Of a DNA stretch of 64,000 bases, positions 15,794 to 25,190 are shown one piece after another. The stretch is taken from contig NZ_JAVDPZ010000004.1 in the NCBI RefSeq assembly GCF_031453995.1, forward strand, positions 62,001 through 126,000, in the 5' to 3' direction. Position 1 is the stretch's first letter, and every line of letters starts with the position of its first letter. The position numbers and the translations under genes are program-made. The notes below the pieces were generated by a model. The model saw only the letters and a program-made list of their open reading frames with translations. It did no database searches and had not been told where the DNA came from. This DNA is from Nitrobacter vulgaris (lineage in GTDB: Bacteria; Pseudomonadota; Alphaproteobacteria; Rhizobiales; Xanthobacteraceae).

Positions 15794-15815
15794 CCGGCTC
15801 AGCGCCGGCCGTTTT
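15794..15815. other. Right attachment core (attR)
   Basis: The second copy of the 22-bp core from the trxA terminator, one base different. Here it keeps only a short stem (CCGGC / GCCGG) and a T run, as expected if the element restored one half of the terminator at each end. Beyond it the sequence runs toward folC. Confidence 0.65.
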
Positions 15816-15868
15816 GTTTGGGTGCGTTCGCCGTCCTTCTCCCCTTGCGGGAGTAGGTGTTTTGTCGG

Positions 15869-15948
15869 CGTCATTGCGAGGAGCGTAAGCGACGAAGCAA
15901 TCCAGCTCTTACTTTGTCCTGAATTGCTTCGCTTCGCTCGCAATGACG
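15869..15948. repeat. Long palindromic intergenic repeat
   Basis: CGTCATTGCGAG (15869-15880) pairs with CTCGCAATGACG (15937-15948), and the inner parts (GACGAAGCAATCC; GGATTGCTTCG-like) also pair, giving an imperfect hairpin of about 80 bp. Repeats starting GTCATTGCGAG and holding GAAGCAATCCAG are common in intergenic DNA of this bacterial group and elsewhere. It lies just after folC and could form a terminator in RNA. Confidence 0.75.
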
Positions 15949-15980
15949 GTGGGTTCGATCCAGCCCGAATTCAATAAACT

Positions 15981-17309
15981 TTAGTTCGGCGGCGTGCCGT
16001 TCTCCGCCAGCACGTGGCCGGCGAGATACAGCGATCCTGCGATCAGAATGCGCGGCGGAATTTCGTAGGCGAGACGCGCGACCGATTGTAGCGCGGCCCC
16101 GACGCTCACCGCGGTTTCGGCGCGCATATCGAGCGCGCGGACCGCTTCCGCCAGGACCTCCGGAGGCATCGCATTCTCCATGTTCGGAATCGGCACGGCA
16201 ATGACATGGCGCGTTAGGCCGGCGAAGTTGGCGAGAAAGCCCTGCGCGTCCTTGTTGCCCATCATGCCTGTTATCACCACCAGCGGACGCGACAGCCGCT
16301 CCTCAAGATCGCCGAGCGCCGCCGCCGCTACCCGTCCGCCATCGGCGTTGTGGCCGCCGTCGAGCCAAAGCTCGGCGTCGCGTGGCGCCTGATCCACGAT
16401 CCGGCCGGATGTCAGCCGCTGCATCCGCGCCGGCCATTCCGCGCCGGTAACGCCGCGCTCGAACGCCGTTGTCTCGATGCTGAACCGGTCCTGCGCCCGC
16501 AACGTCGCGATCGCAAGGCCTGCATTGTCGAACTGATGCCGGCCGAACAGCCGAGGAGCGGCAAGGTCGAGCAGACCGCGTTCGTCCTGATAGACCAGTC
16601 GCCCGTGTTCCACGTGGACGTGCCAGTCCTGGCCGGCGGCGTGCAGCGGGCTGCGCATCTGCTTCGCCCGCTGCTCGATCACAGCCTGCGCCTCCAGCAA
16701 TTGTTCGGCGGAGATCACCGGCACGCCACGCTTGATGATGCCGGCTTTCTCGCCGGCAATCTGCATCAGCGTTCCGCCGAGAAACTCAACATGATCGATG
16801 CCGACCGGCGTGATAACGCTTGCCAGCGGCGTTTCGACGACGTTGGTGCTATCGAGCCGGCCACCGAGGCCGACCTCAAGCAGCAGCACGTCGGCGGGAT
16901 TTTTCGCAAACAGCAGAAAAGCCGCCGCCGTCTTCATCTCGAAAAGAGTGAGCGGATCGCCGCCATTAGCACGCTCGCATTCAAGCAGCGCGTCACGCAA
17001 TGGGTCATCGGCCACCAACGTTCCGGCTAGCCGCACGCATTCGTTGATCCGCACCAGGTAAGGCGAGGTAAAGACGTGCACGCGCAAACCTGCAGCCTCG
17101 AGAATCGCGCGCAGGTAGGCAATGGTCGAGCCCTTGCCGTTGGTGCCGGCGACATGAATAACCGGCGGCAGCTTGCGTTCGGGATGATCGAGCCGCTCGA
17201 GGATGCGCCACATCCGGCCGAGCGTGAGATCGATCTTTTTCGGATGCAGCTTCGAGATCCCCGCAACAACGTCGTCGAGCGGCGTTTGGCGGGGCGGAAC
17301 GGCGCTCAC
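15981..17309 (-). CDS. folC: Folylpolyglutamate / dihydrofolate synthase
   Basis: A 442-residue Mur-ligase-family enzyme that joins glutamate to dihydropteroate and to reduced folates. The ATP loop HVAGTNGKGSTIAYL lies near residue 52, and the Mur-type central region (VGIDHVEFLGGT) and C-terminal domain (WLDGGHNADGGR) are complete. It starts with GTG at 17309, overlapping the accD stop by GTGA, so accD and folC are translationally coupled. This pairing is usual in proteobacteria. Its stop lies near the palindromic repeat at 15869, where the gene originally faced trxA. Confidence 0.95.
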   Translation of the reverse strand: MSAVPPRQTPLDDVVAGISKLHPKKIDLTLGRMWRILERLDHPERKLPPVIHVAGTNGKGSTIAYLRAILEAAGLRVHVFTSPYLVRINECVRLAGTLVADDPLRDALLECERANGGDPLTLFEMKTAAAFLLFAKNPADVLLLEVGLGGRLDSTNVVETPLASVITPVGIDHVEFLGGTLMQIAGEKAGIIKRGVPVISAEQLLEAQAVIEQRAKQMRSPLHAAGQDWHVHVEHGRLVYQDERGLLDLAAPRLFGRHQFDNAGLAIATLRAQDRFSIETTAFERGVTGAEWPARMQRLTSGRIVDQAPRDAELWLDGGHNADGGRVAAAALGDLEERLSRPLVVITGMMGNKDAQGFLANFAGLTRHVIAVPIPNMENAMPPEVLAEAVRALDMRAETAVSVGAALQSVARLAYEIPPRILIAGSLYLAGHVLAENGTPPN

Positions 17310-18265
17310 GCCGGAGGTGCGGCTGGCGTCGCCGGCGGAGCCTCCGGAACGGCAGCCGGTTCGGCCGGCTCATCCGGCTGGGCAGGAGAAGCTGGTTCTG
17401 GCGCCGTCTCGATCGTTTCCGGCGCCTTGGTCAACAGCCGGCACAGCCGCGCCAGCGTCGGCCGCAGTTCGTGACGATGCACCACCATGTCGATCATGCC
17501 GTGGTCGCGCAAATATTCGGCACGCTGAAAACCCTCCGGCAGTTTCTCGCGTATGGTCTGCTCGATGACGCGGGCTCCGGCGAAGCCGATCAGCGCGCCG
17601 GGCTCCGCGATCTGAACGTCCCCAAGCATCGCATAGGAGGCCGTGACGCCGCCGGTGGTCGGATTCGTCAGCACCACGATATAGGGCTGGCATGCCTCGC
17701 GCAGCATCTGTACCGCGACCGTGGTGCGGGGCAGCTGCATCAACGACAGCACGCCTTCCTGCATCCGCGCGCCGCCCGACGCCGCGAACACGATGAAGGG
17801 GCATTGTTTTTCGACCGCAAGTTCGAGACCTCGCACGATCGCCTCGCCCGCCGCCATCCCGAGCGAGCCGCCCATGAAATCGAAGTCCTGCACCGCGACC
17901 ACGACGGCGGAGCCTTCCAGCTTGCCGAACCCGACCTTCACGGAATCATGGAGCCCGGTCTTGGCGCGGGCGTCCTTGATGCGGTCGACATACTTGCGCT
18001 CGTCGCGGAACTTCAGCGGATCTGCAGGCACCTCCGGCAATGCCACATCGTACCAGGTCTCGTTATCGAAGATCGAGCTCAGCCGCGCATCCGCGCTCAT
18101 GCGCATGTGATAGTTCGATCCGGGGATGACGAACTGATTGCTCTCGACGTCCTTGTAGAACACGAGCTGCCCGGTGTCGGGACACTTGATCCAGAGATTA
18201 TCCGGCGTCTCCCGCTTGAGGATATTGCGGATTTTCGGCCGGACGACGTTAGTCAACCAATTCAT
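17306..18265 (-). CDS. accD: Acetyl-CoA carboxylase transferase beta subunit
   Basis: A 319-residue beta subunit of the carboxyltransferase that makes malonyl-CoA for fatty acid synthesis. The crotonase-like core has GGSLGMAAGEAIVRG and GGARMQEGVLSLMQL. The N-terminal zinc-ribbon equivalent reads KCPDTGQLVF...VIPGSNYHMRM and keeps only one of the four usual cysteines, so the metal site appears lost, as I recall for relatives. The last 40 residues are a Pro/Ala/Glu-rich tail with no fold. It lies downstream of the trp genes in transcription order, separated from trpA by a repeat-filled gap. Confidence 0.95.
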   Translation of the reverse strand: MNWLTNVVRPKIRNILKRETPDNLWIKCPDTGQLVFYKDVESNQFVIPGSNYHMRMSADARLSSIFDNETWYDVALPEVPADPLKFRDERKYVDRIKDARAKTGLHDSVKVGFGKLEGSAVVVAVQDFDFMGGSLGMAAGEAIVRGLELAVEKQCPFIVFAASGGARMQEGVLSLMQLPRTTVAVQMLREACQPYIVVLTNPTTGGVTASYAMLGDVQIAEPGALIGFAGARVIEQTIREKLPEGFQRAEYLRDHGMIDMVVHRHELRPTLARLCRLLTKAPETIETAPEPASPAQPDEPAEPAAVPEAPPATPAAPPA

Positions 18266-18604
18266 CGAAGACGCTCCATAAGCGAGCAGAAATACCCCCG
18301 GTGCGGCAGCGGCCGGCGCAAGGCAAAGGGGCGCTCCGCCGGAGTTTTCTAGAGCATTTCGCTCTGATTGAATCAGAAGCTCTAGATTGTTGTTTTGACA
18401 CGCTTTCTTTACACGAACCGGTATCCACGTCGCTCGAAAACGCTATAGCTTAAATAACGCGAAGGAGCGACCCCTCTCGGCCTTCTCGCGCATAGATGCG
18501 GCTTGGGTCCCTCTTCCGCAAGGGAGTTTTGAAACCGGTATGCCCGGGCCTTCCGTCCCAATTCTTATAGAGGGATGGTGCCGAAAATCCCTACACACCT
18601 TTCC
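18266..18604. other. Gap between trpA and accD
   Basis: No gene seen. It holds the composite repeat at 18348-18447. The part nearest 18266 should carry the accD promoter and ribosome-binding region on the minus strand. Confidence 0.5.
18348..18447. repeat. Composite intergenic repeat
   Basis: TCTAGAGC (18348-18355) and GCTCTAGA (18379-18386) form an inverted pair around an inner CTGATTGAATCAG palindrome. A copy of the repeat with core GAACCGGTATCCAC and CTCGAAAACGCTA follows. Related copies occur at 28621, 41581, 56354 and, inverted, at 56922. These are family-wide intergenic repeats of unknown role. Confidence 0.75.
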
Positions 18605-19431
18605 TCACCCGCTTTTGGCGGACCGTACGCCCTCGGCCAGCGACGCCGCGAGACCGGCGACCGCGTTGACCGTTTCGGCCGTCGCCTTGCCTTCGGCGTC
18701 AAGGCTGCCGCTAAGCACGTCCACCAGCGCCGAGCCGACCACCGCGCCGTCGGAGCGTTCGGCGATGCCGCGGGCCGCATCCGGGGTGCGGATGCCGAAG
18801 CCGACGCAGACCGGCAGGCTCGTATGGCGCTTGATGCGCCCGACTGCCTCGCCGACAGCCGCCGAATTCGCCGCCGCGCTGCCGGTGATCCCGGTGATCG
18901 AGACGTAGTACACGAAGCCGGACGTATTCGCGAGCACCGCCGGCAACCGCTTGTCGTCAGTCGTTGGCGTTGCAAGGCGAATGAAGTTCAACCCGGCTTT
19001 CATCGCCGGGATGCACAATTCGGAGTCTTCCTCCGGCGGCAGATCGACGACGATCAGACCGTCGATGCCAGCTGCCTTCGCATCGTCAAGAAATTTCTCG
19101 ACGCCGTAGATGTAGATAGGATTGTAGTAACCCATCAGCACGATCGGCGTCGAATCGTCGTCTTTCCGGAAATCGCGGATCATCTGGAGGGTCTTGGTCA
19201 GCGTCATGCCCGCCTTCAGCGCCCGCAGGCCCGCAGCCTGGATGACCCGACCATCCGCCATTGGATCGGTGAAGGGCATTCCGATTTCGATGATATCCGC
19301 GCCAGCCCCGGGCAGCGCCTTGATGATGGCGAGCGAGGTCACGGGGTCCGGATCGCCCGCCATCAGAAAGGTGACGAAGGCCGAGCGGTCCTGCTTCCGC
19401 AACTCGGCAAAGCGCGTGTCGATACGGGTGG

Positions 19432-19435
<4 letters not shown>
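18605..19435 (-). CDS. trpA: Tryptophan synthase alpha chain
   Basis: A 276-residue TIM-barrel subunit that cleaves indole-3-glycerol phosphate and passes indole to TrpB. The catalytic acid regions are visible in DIIEIGMPFTDPMADG, with the phosphate-binding loop near GFGIRTPD. The start is GTG 19435 (VTTRIDTRF), overlapping the trpB stop by GTGA. The longer open frame upstream only reads through trpB and is not coding. trpF, trpB and trpA form the usual alphaproteobacterial cluster. Confidence 0.96.
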
Positions 19436-20676
<1,241 letters not shown>

Positions 20677-20686
20677 TGTCACCCTT

Positions 20687-20720
20687 CGTCATGGCCGGAT
20701 TTATTCCGGCCATCCACGTC
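20687..20720. repeat. REP-like palindrome
   Basis: ATGGCCGGA (20691-20699) pairs with TCCGGCCAT (20705-20713) around TTTAT, flanked by CGTC and CCACGTC. The form CGTCATGGCCGG...CCGGCCATCCACG is a common extragenic palindrome in Bradyrhizobium-type genomes. It lies between trpF and trpB and could influence mRNA stability. Confidence 0.7.
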
Positions 20721-20826
20721 TTGCTTGCTGTGAATCTCGATAGAGGTTGATGCCCGCGGCGCAGACAAATTTACGCAATCTACGGCTGCTCTGCGCGAGC
20801 ATGACGGCTGCCGTAGTGCTCCGGGA

Positions 20827-21504
20827 CTACTCCACATGCGAGGTCACTTCGCGCAAACTGGTTTCCGTCGCTCGCGCGGCACGAATGAAATCTCTGATCA
20901 TTCCGGCATCCTTGACCCCCGGCGCGCTTTCCACGCCTGACGAGACATCGACCCCGCCAGCGCGGGTGATGCACACCGCATCGTGAATATTGCCTGCGGC
21001 CAGACCTCCCGACAGCATGAATGGCACTTTGAGGGATAGATTTTCCAGAAGGCGCCAGTCAAAGGGCACGCCGAGTCCGCCCGGCCGGGTCGCGTCCTTT
21101 GGCGGACGCGCATCGAACAGCAGGCGGTCGGCGACGGCGGCATAGCCCGGCAGCTCTGCAAGATCGGCGGCGGTTTCAACGCCGATCGCCTTCATCACAG
21201 GCAGGCCGAACAGCCGCTTGATCTCGCGGATACGGGCAACGGTTTCCTTGCCATGCAATTGCAGCAGATCCGGCCGCATGGCCTCCATGATTCCACTCAA
21301 CGTCGCATCGTCGGCGTCGACGGTCAGGGCGACCTTGCCCGCCCGGCCTCGCACCTGCGGGCTGAGTTCTCGCGCGCGCGGAAGCTCAAGATGCCGCGGC
21401 GACGGTGGAAAGAATACGAAGCCCACCATATCGGCGCCGGCTTGCAAAGCAGCGTCAAGCGTCTCAATGGTGGACAGGCCGCATATCTTGACGATCAGGG
21501 GCAT
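20827..21504 (-). CDS. trpF: Phosphoribosylanthranilate isomerase
   Basis: A 225-residue TIM-barrel isomerase acting third in tryptophan synthesis. The start MPLIVKICGLS carries the catalytic cysteine, and FDARPP carries the general acid aspartate. The phosphate loop MLSGGLAAGNI is present. I placed the start at ATG 21504; the frame reads 24 codons further upstream without family support. It is first in the leftward trpF-trpB-trpA group. Confidence 0.95.
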   Translation of the reverse strand: MPLIVKICGLSTIETLDAALQAGADMVGFVFFPPSPRHLELPRARELSPQVRGRAGKVALTVDADDATLSGIMEAMRPDLLQLHGKETVARIREIKRLFGLPVMKAIGVETAADLAELPGYAAVADRLLFDARPPKDATRPGGLGVPFDWRLLENLSLKVPFMLSGGLAAGNIHDAVCITRAGGVDVSSGVESAPGVKDAGMIRDFIRAARATETSLREVTSHVE

Positions 21505-21640
21505 GGTCTCGAATGATCCGGCGCAAGCCGGCCGATCGCCGCTATCAAGCGCGATGGGAGTTCTACAACGTCGCAAGCGGCTTGTCTCGCCCGGGCGAGA
21601 ACGCCATTTGAACGTTCTTTTCCTTGCGGCTGGCGGCCAG

Positions 21641-21672
21641 TCACGATGATTTTGGATCGAATCGATCCAAAA
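21641..21672. repeat. Partial intergenic repeat
   Basis: CACGATGATTTTGGATCGA and the following ATCGATCCAAAA match the start of the longer repeats at 47727-47840 and 54150-54266. It is a palindromic fragment (TTTGGATCGA / TCGATCCAAA) between the LapA-like gene and trpF. Confidence 0.65.
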
Positions 21673-21676
21673 GGCG

Positions 21677-22024
21677 CTATCCGGTCCGCCGGGTCAAGTC
21701 CGGCAATCGCGACGTCTCACGCGACTCGTAGCGGGATCGCAGATCGGCCAGTTCCACGCGCGCTTCTCGCGCATCCGTCTCGTACTGGCGAGACGTATGC
21801 CGCCAGCGGCGCTGCCTAAGCCAGGTCGCGGTGCTCCCGGCGACTACGCCGAAAATCGCAACCGCGATAATGAGAATGAACAGCGGCAGCGTGACGCCGG
21901 TCTCAGGGTCACTTCCACCGAAGGGATCGAACGTCACCGTCACCAATCGGCGATTGGCGAATGCGAACACGATGAAAAGGACACCAAGCGGAATCAGGAT
22001 CAAGCCGGTGAGGAATTTGCGCAT
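21677..22024 (-). CDS. LapA/DUF1049-domain membrane protein
   Basis: A 115-residue inner-membrane protein with two hydrophobic helices: FLTGLILIPLGVLFIVFAFA at the N-terminus and LFILIIAVAIFGVVAGSTAT in the middle, then a charged helical tail. This is the LapA (DUF1049) layout. In enterobacteria LapA-LapB regulate LpxC and LPS assembly; here no LapB neighbour is seen, so the role is uncertain. It follows ihfB, as often in alphaproteobacteria. Confidence 0.8.
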   Translation of the reverse strand: MRKFLTGLILIPLGVLFIVFAFANRRLVTVTFDPFGGSDPETGVTLPLFILIIAVAIFGVVAGSTATWLRQRRWRHTSRQYETDAREARVELADLRSRYESRETSRLPDLTRRTG

Positions 22025-22108
22025 GATCTCTCTCGCGACGCAGCGTCAGTCGGCAATCGTGCTGACAGGTTCACTCGCCGATTGATGGGGCCGCTCCCCT
22101 GAACGTTC

Positions 22109-22414
22109 CTACGCGCTCGCTTCGCTCGTCGCATTCTCGCGATTGAGCCGCTCACGCATTTCCTTACCGGTCTTGAAAAACGGTACACTTTTCTGATCGA
22201 CCGGGACGTGTTCTCCCGTGCGCGGATTACGGCCCGCGCGGGCAGGACGATGTTTAACTGAAAACGCACCAAAACCACGCAACTCGACGCGATCACCCCG
22301 CGCAAGAGCTGCGACGATCTCATCGAGGATCGCGTTCACGATGTTCTCCACATCCCGCTGGTAGAGGTGCGGGTTGTGTTCGGCGATGCGTTGAACGAGT
22401 TCGGATTTGATCAT
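22109..22414 (-). CDS. ihfB: Integration host factor beta subunit
   Basis: A 101-residue HU-family DNA-bending protein. The pattern MIKSELVQRIAEHNPHL, RGFGAFSVKHRPAR and GRNPRTGEHVPV followed by PFFKTGKEMRERL is diagnostic of IHF beta. The heterodimer with IhfA bends DNA at replication origins, sigma-54 promoters and attachment sites. sppA lies upstream and the LapA-like gene downstream, the usual order. Confidence 0.96.
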   Translation of the reverse strand: MIKSELVQRIAEHNPHLYQRDVENIVNAILDEIVAALARGDRVELRGFGAFSVKHRPARAGRNPRTGEHVPVDQKSVPFFKTGKEMRERLNRENATSEASA

Positions 22415-22580
22415 CGAGACTGAGGCCCGTGCGTGGGAAGCCCATTTCCTTGGAAATGGTCAGGACTGTCAAGACGCTAAATGCGATTCGGGCCGTTAGA
22501 GAAACCCGCCGCGATGCCTTGCATCGCAGCATCCGAGGTTCCCCGCGGCGCAAAATGCCCGCTCACGACCGGCTCGGACC

Positions 22581-23564
22581 TCAGTTCGACGGTGCGGGCT
22601 GCCATAATGCCAGCATTCCGTTGAGATTGAGGCGATCTGCCGCCCCCACGATGCCGGTCTGCTCGACCTGTCGAGCGATGCTGCTCAATCCCAACGCGTC
22701 AAAGGCCACCGAAGCGGCGGTACGAATAAACGTCAGATCGGTCAAACGCGGCGACAATTTGAAATCACGCACCGGCAGGTCGGGCGCGACTTTCTTTTCC
22801 GCCACAAGCCACGCGATCGCAGCCTTTTCGTCGCCAAGCTGATCGACCAACTTGAGGTCTACCGCCTGCCGTCCGGTGAAAACGCGCCCATCGGCGACTT
22901 TCTCGAGCTGTGCATCGTCCATGCCGCGCCGGTTCTGCACCAGACCCCGAAACCAGGCGTAGGAATCCTTCACCAGGGCATCGATCGCGGCCCGCGCCTC
23001 CGGACTGGTCGGTTCATATCCGTTCGGGGCCGCCTTCAGCGGCGATGATTTCACCTCCTCAACCTTGACTCCGACAGTTTTCAGAAGGTCGGTGATATTC
23101 GGATATTGAAACAGCACGCCAATCGAGCCGACCAGCGCCGTTTGCTGCGCGACGATGTGATCGGAGGCGAGCGCCGCGATATATCCGCCCGACGCGCCGA
23201 GCCCTTCCACCACCACAACCATCGGTTTCTTGGCCTTCAGGCGCGTCAGGGCGTCGTAAAGCTCTTCGGATCCGGCGGTGGTGCCGCCCGGCGAGTTGAT
23301 GTGGACGATGACCGCGGGGGCGTTCGACTTTCCGAGTCGCTCCAGCGCCTCAACTCGCTTTTGGTCGCTGCGAATCAGACCGTCGATGTTGACACGCTGG
23401 ATCGCGGAGGCGCCGGTCAGCTTGCCGCCCCAAGGCGTGGCGTAAGCGCCGACTGCAACGACAGCGCCGATCACGATCAAAGCCGACGCCACGCGCCAGA
23501 AGGTAAGCTTGCGGCGCAACCTGCGGCGATCGACGATCACGTCGGATTCCATCGACATCGACAT
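22581..23564 (-). CDS. sppA: Signal peptide peptidase SppA
   Basis: A 327-residue membrane-anchored serine protease of the S49 family that degrades released signal peptides. One N-terminal membrane helix lies at about residues 22-42. The nucleophile is S125 in GLGASGGYIAAL and the general base is K177 in SPLKAAPNGYEP. The length matches the short, single-domain form. Several Met codons crowd the start (MSMSME), so the exact start is uncertain by a few codons. Confidence 0.92.
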   Translation of the reverse strand: MSMSMESDVIVDRRRLRRKLTFWRVASALIVIGAVVAVGAYATPWGGKLTGASAIQRVNIDGLIRSDQKRVEALERLGKSNAPAVIVHINSPGGTTAGSEELYDALTRLKAKKPMVVVVEGLGASGGYIAALASDHIVAQQTALVGSIGVLFQYPNITDLLKTVGVKVEEVKSSPLKAAPNGYEPTSPEARAAIDALVKDSYAWFRGLVQNRRGMDDAQLEKVADGRVFTGRQAVDLKLVDQLGDEKAAIAWLVAEKKVAPDLPVRDFKLSPRLTDLTFIRTAASVAFDALGLSSIARQVEQTGIVGAADRLNLNGMLALWQPAPSN

Positions 23565-23732
23565 TTCTCCTCAAGGAATATTGCGGTCGATCACACCGTC
23601 GCCGGTGCATGACATTTGGGCTCGTCAAACTACACCAATCGCGGCGTAATATGAAGAAAGCATGGCCGGCTCCGATCATGCGCCGGAACGTGAAACCGTG
23701 CCGTTTGACCTGGCCGTTTGACTTGGCCCCGG

Positions 23733-24470
23733 CTAGCGGCTGCGCCGGTCCGGCGTGATTAACTCGGGTCGCGGCCCCGACAGCCGCTTGTGCAGGTGGA
23801 CCATGAAGGCCATGCCGAACAGCGGCGTCGCCAGATTAACGATCGGAATCGCCACGAAAGCTGCGATGACGAGGCCGGCCACAAACACTGTAGAGGCGTT
23901 ATCGCGGCGCATCGCCTTGGCCTCCGCCGGTGAACGGAACCGCATCGCCGCAAGCTCGAAATATTCCCGGCCGAGCAACCACGCCGTTGCAACGAAGAAC
24001 ACGATCACGCCCACGCCCACGAACACGAACGGCAGCGCAATCAGATAGACGAGCAGCGTCAGCAGTGCTGTCTTGACGCCCTCGGCCATCGCAAGGCCAA
24101 TCGGCAGCGCCGCGCCCGAGCGATCAGCTGGATAATGCTCGTGCTCGACGATCTCCGCGACGTCGTCGACGAACACGCCAGCAACCAGCGAGGTGATCGC
24201 AGGCATCAGAAACACCGCGCCGAACACGATGCCCAAGCCTGCGGCAATTGAAAGAACCCAGGCGAGAATATTGAGCGGCGTGTGGAAGGCCGGCCCCAGC
24301 ATGGTCTCCGCCCAGAGTTCGCCCGATCCGGCGAGCCAGCTCAAGAGCCGCTGCAGTCCGATCGAGACCACGACGATCAGCACAAGCGCGAGCCCTATCG
24401 CGCGCCACAGGATGGCGCGCATCGGCGGCGAAAGAATCTGCGTAAGGGCGTTGACAGCAGCGCCGATCAT
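23733..24470 (-). CDS. CysZ/EI24-family membrane protein
   Basis: A 245-residue polytopic protein of the EI24/CysZ family, with hydrophobic helices around AIGLALVLIVVVSIGLQ, LNILAWVLSIAAGLGIVFGA, LLTLLVYLIALPFVFVGVGV and VFVAGLVIAAFVAIPIVNLA. CysZ proteins import sulfate; no sulfur genes lie nearby, so the substrate is unsure. I chose ATG 24470 (MIGAAVNAL); a TTG at 24488 with a better spaced AGGA is possible. Confidence 0.78.
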   Translation of the reverse strand: MIGAAVNALTQILSPPMRAILWRAIGLALVLIVVVSIGLQRLLSWLAGSGELWAETMLGPAFHTPLNILAWVLSIAAGLGIVFGAVFLMPAITSLVAGVFVDDVAEIVEHEHYPADRSGAALPIGLAMAEGVKTALLTLLVYLIALPFVFVGVGVIVFFVATAWLLGREYFELAAMRFRSPAEAKAMRRDNASTVFVAGLVIAAFVAIPIVNLATPLFGMAFMVHLHKRLSGPRPELITPDRRSR

Positions 24471-24604
24471 AAGGGTGCGTTTCCCCAAGGAATCCTGCGC
24501 TCAGATAAACACCGCGATCCGCGCCGGCAAGAGCACGGGACCATGAGCGCCTCGAGGAGCGCAAATGCTGCAAGCGAGATGCGAACTTCGGATTCGGGGC
24601 ACAA

Positions 24605-24640
24605 GAGCGGGATGAGAAAAAGTATGGAGCGGTTTTCCGT
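24605..24640. repeat. Inverted partial copy of intergenic repeat
   Basis: AGCGGGATGAGAAAAAGTAT and the following GGAGCGGTTTTCCG match, in reverse orientation, the right half of the repeats ending at 47840 and 54266. It lies between the CysZ-like and redoxin genes and is diverged. Confidence 0.6.
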
Positions 24641-24701
24641 AAAACGCGTCAGATCAAAACCGTAGAACCACGCTTTTGATTCTTTCAGACACGGAAAGGC
24701 T

Positions 24702-25190
24702 CTAGGTGGCGTAGGTCTGCGCGCCCGCGAGTTCGGCCGCGACCATGGCGCCAAGCGCCATGTCACTCTGCTGACCGAAGCCGTGATGAACAATGCGGCC
24801 GTTGCGGCCGATCAGGATGCTGGTCGGCGTGCCCTGCATTCCGTAGCGGCCCATAGTGACCGGCAGCGGCGTGCCGTCGCCCGCGGCATCGACGCCGATC
24901 GGAAACGTCAGCCGGTATTCGTGAATAAAGGCCTGAAGCGAAACCGGCGTCATTGCAGCGTGATGTTCGAATACCGTGTGCAGACCTATCACCTGAAGAT
25001 CGGTCGCCTTGAACAACTCATAGGCGCGCTGCGTCTGCGGCGTGCCATGCGCGACACAGCCGGGGCATAACATCTGGAAGGCATGGAGCAGCACCGGGCG
25101 GCCGCGCAGTGCTGCCAACGTCATGGGCTCGGCCGTATTGAACCATTGCGAGACGGCAAGTTCGGGAGCGGTGACGTCGGCGTCGGTCAT
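24702..25190 (-). CDS. Redoxin/TlpA-like thioredoxin-fold protein
   Basis: A 162-residue thioredoxin-fold protein. The motif FQMLCPGCVAHG gives a CPGC active site at the expected place after the first strand. GMQGTPTSILIG holds the cis-proline loop. No signal peptide is seen, so it is probably cytoplasmic. The start is ATG 25190, overlapping the stop of the papain-like gene by ATGA, so the two are coupled. The longer frame upstream only overlaps that gene. The oxidoreductase partner is unknown. Confidence 0.82.
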   Translation of the reverse strand: MTDADVTAPELAVSQWFNTAEPMTLAALRGRPVLLHAFQMLCPGCVAHGTPQTQRAYELFKATDLQVIGLHTVFEHHAAMTPVSLQAFIHEYRLTFPIGVDAAGDGTPLPVTMGRYGMQGTPTSILIGRNGRIVHHGFGQQSDMALGAMVAAELAGAQTYAT

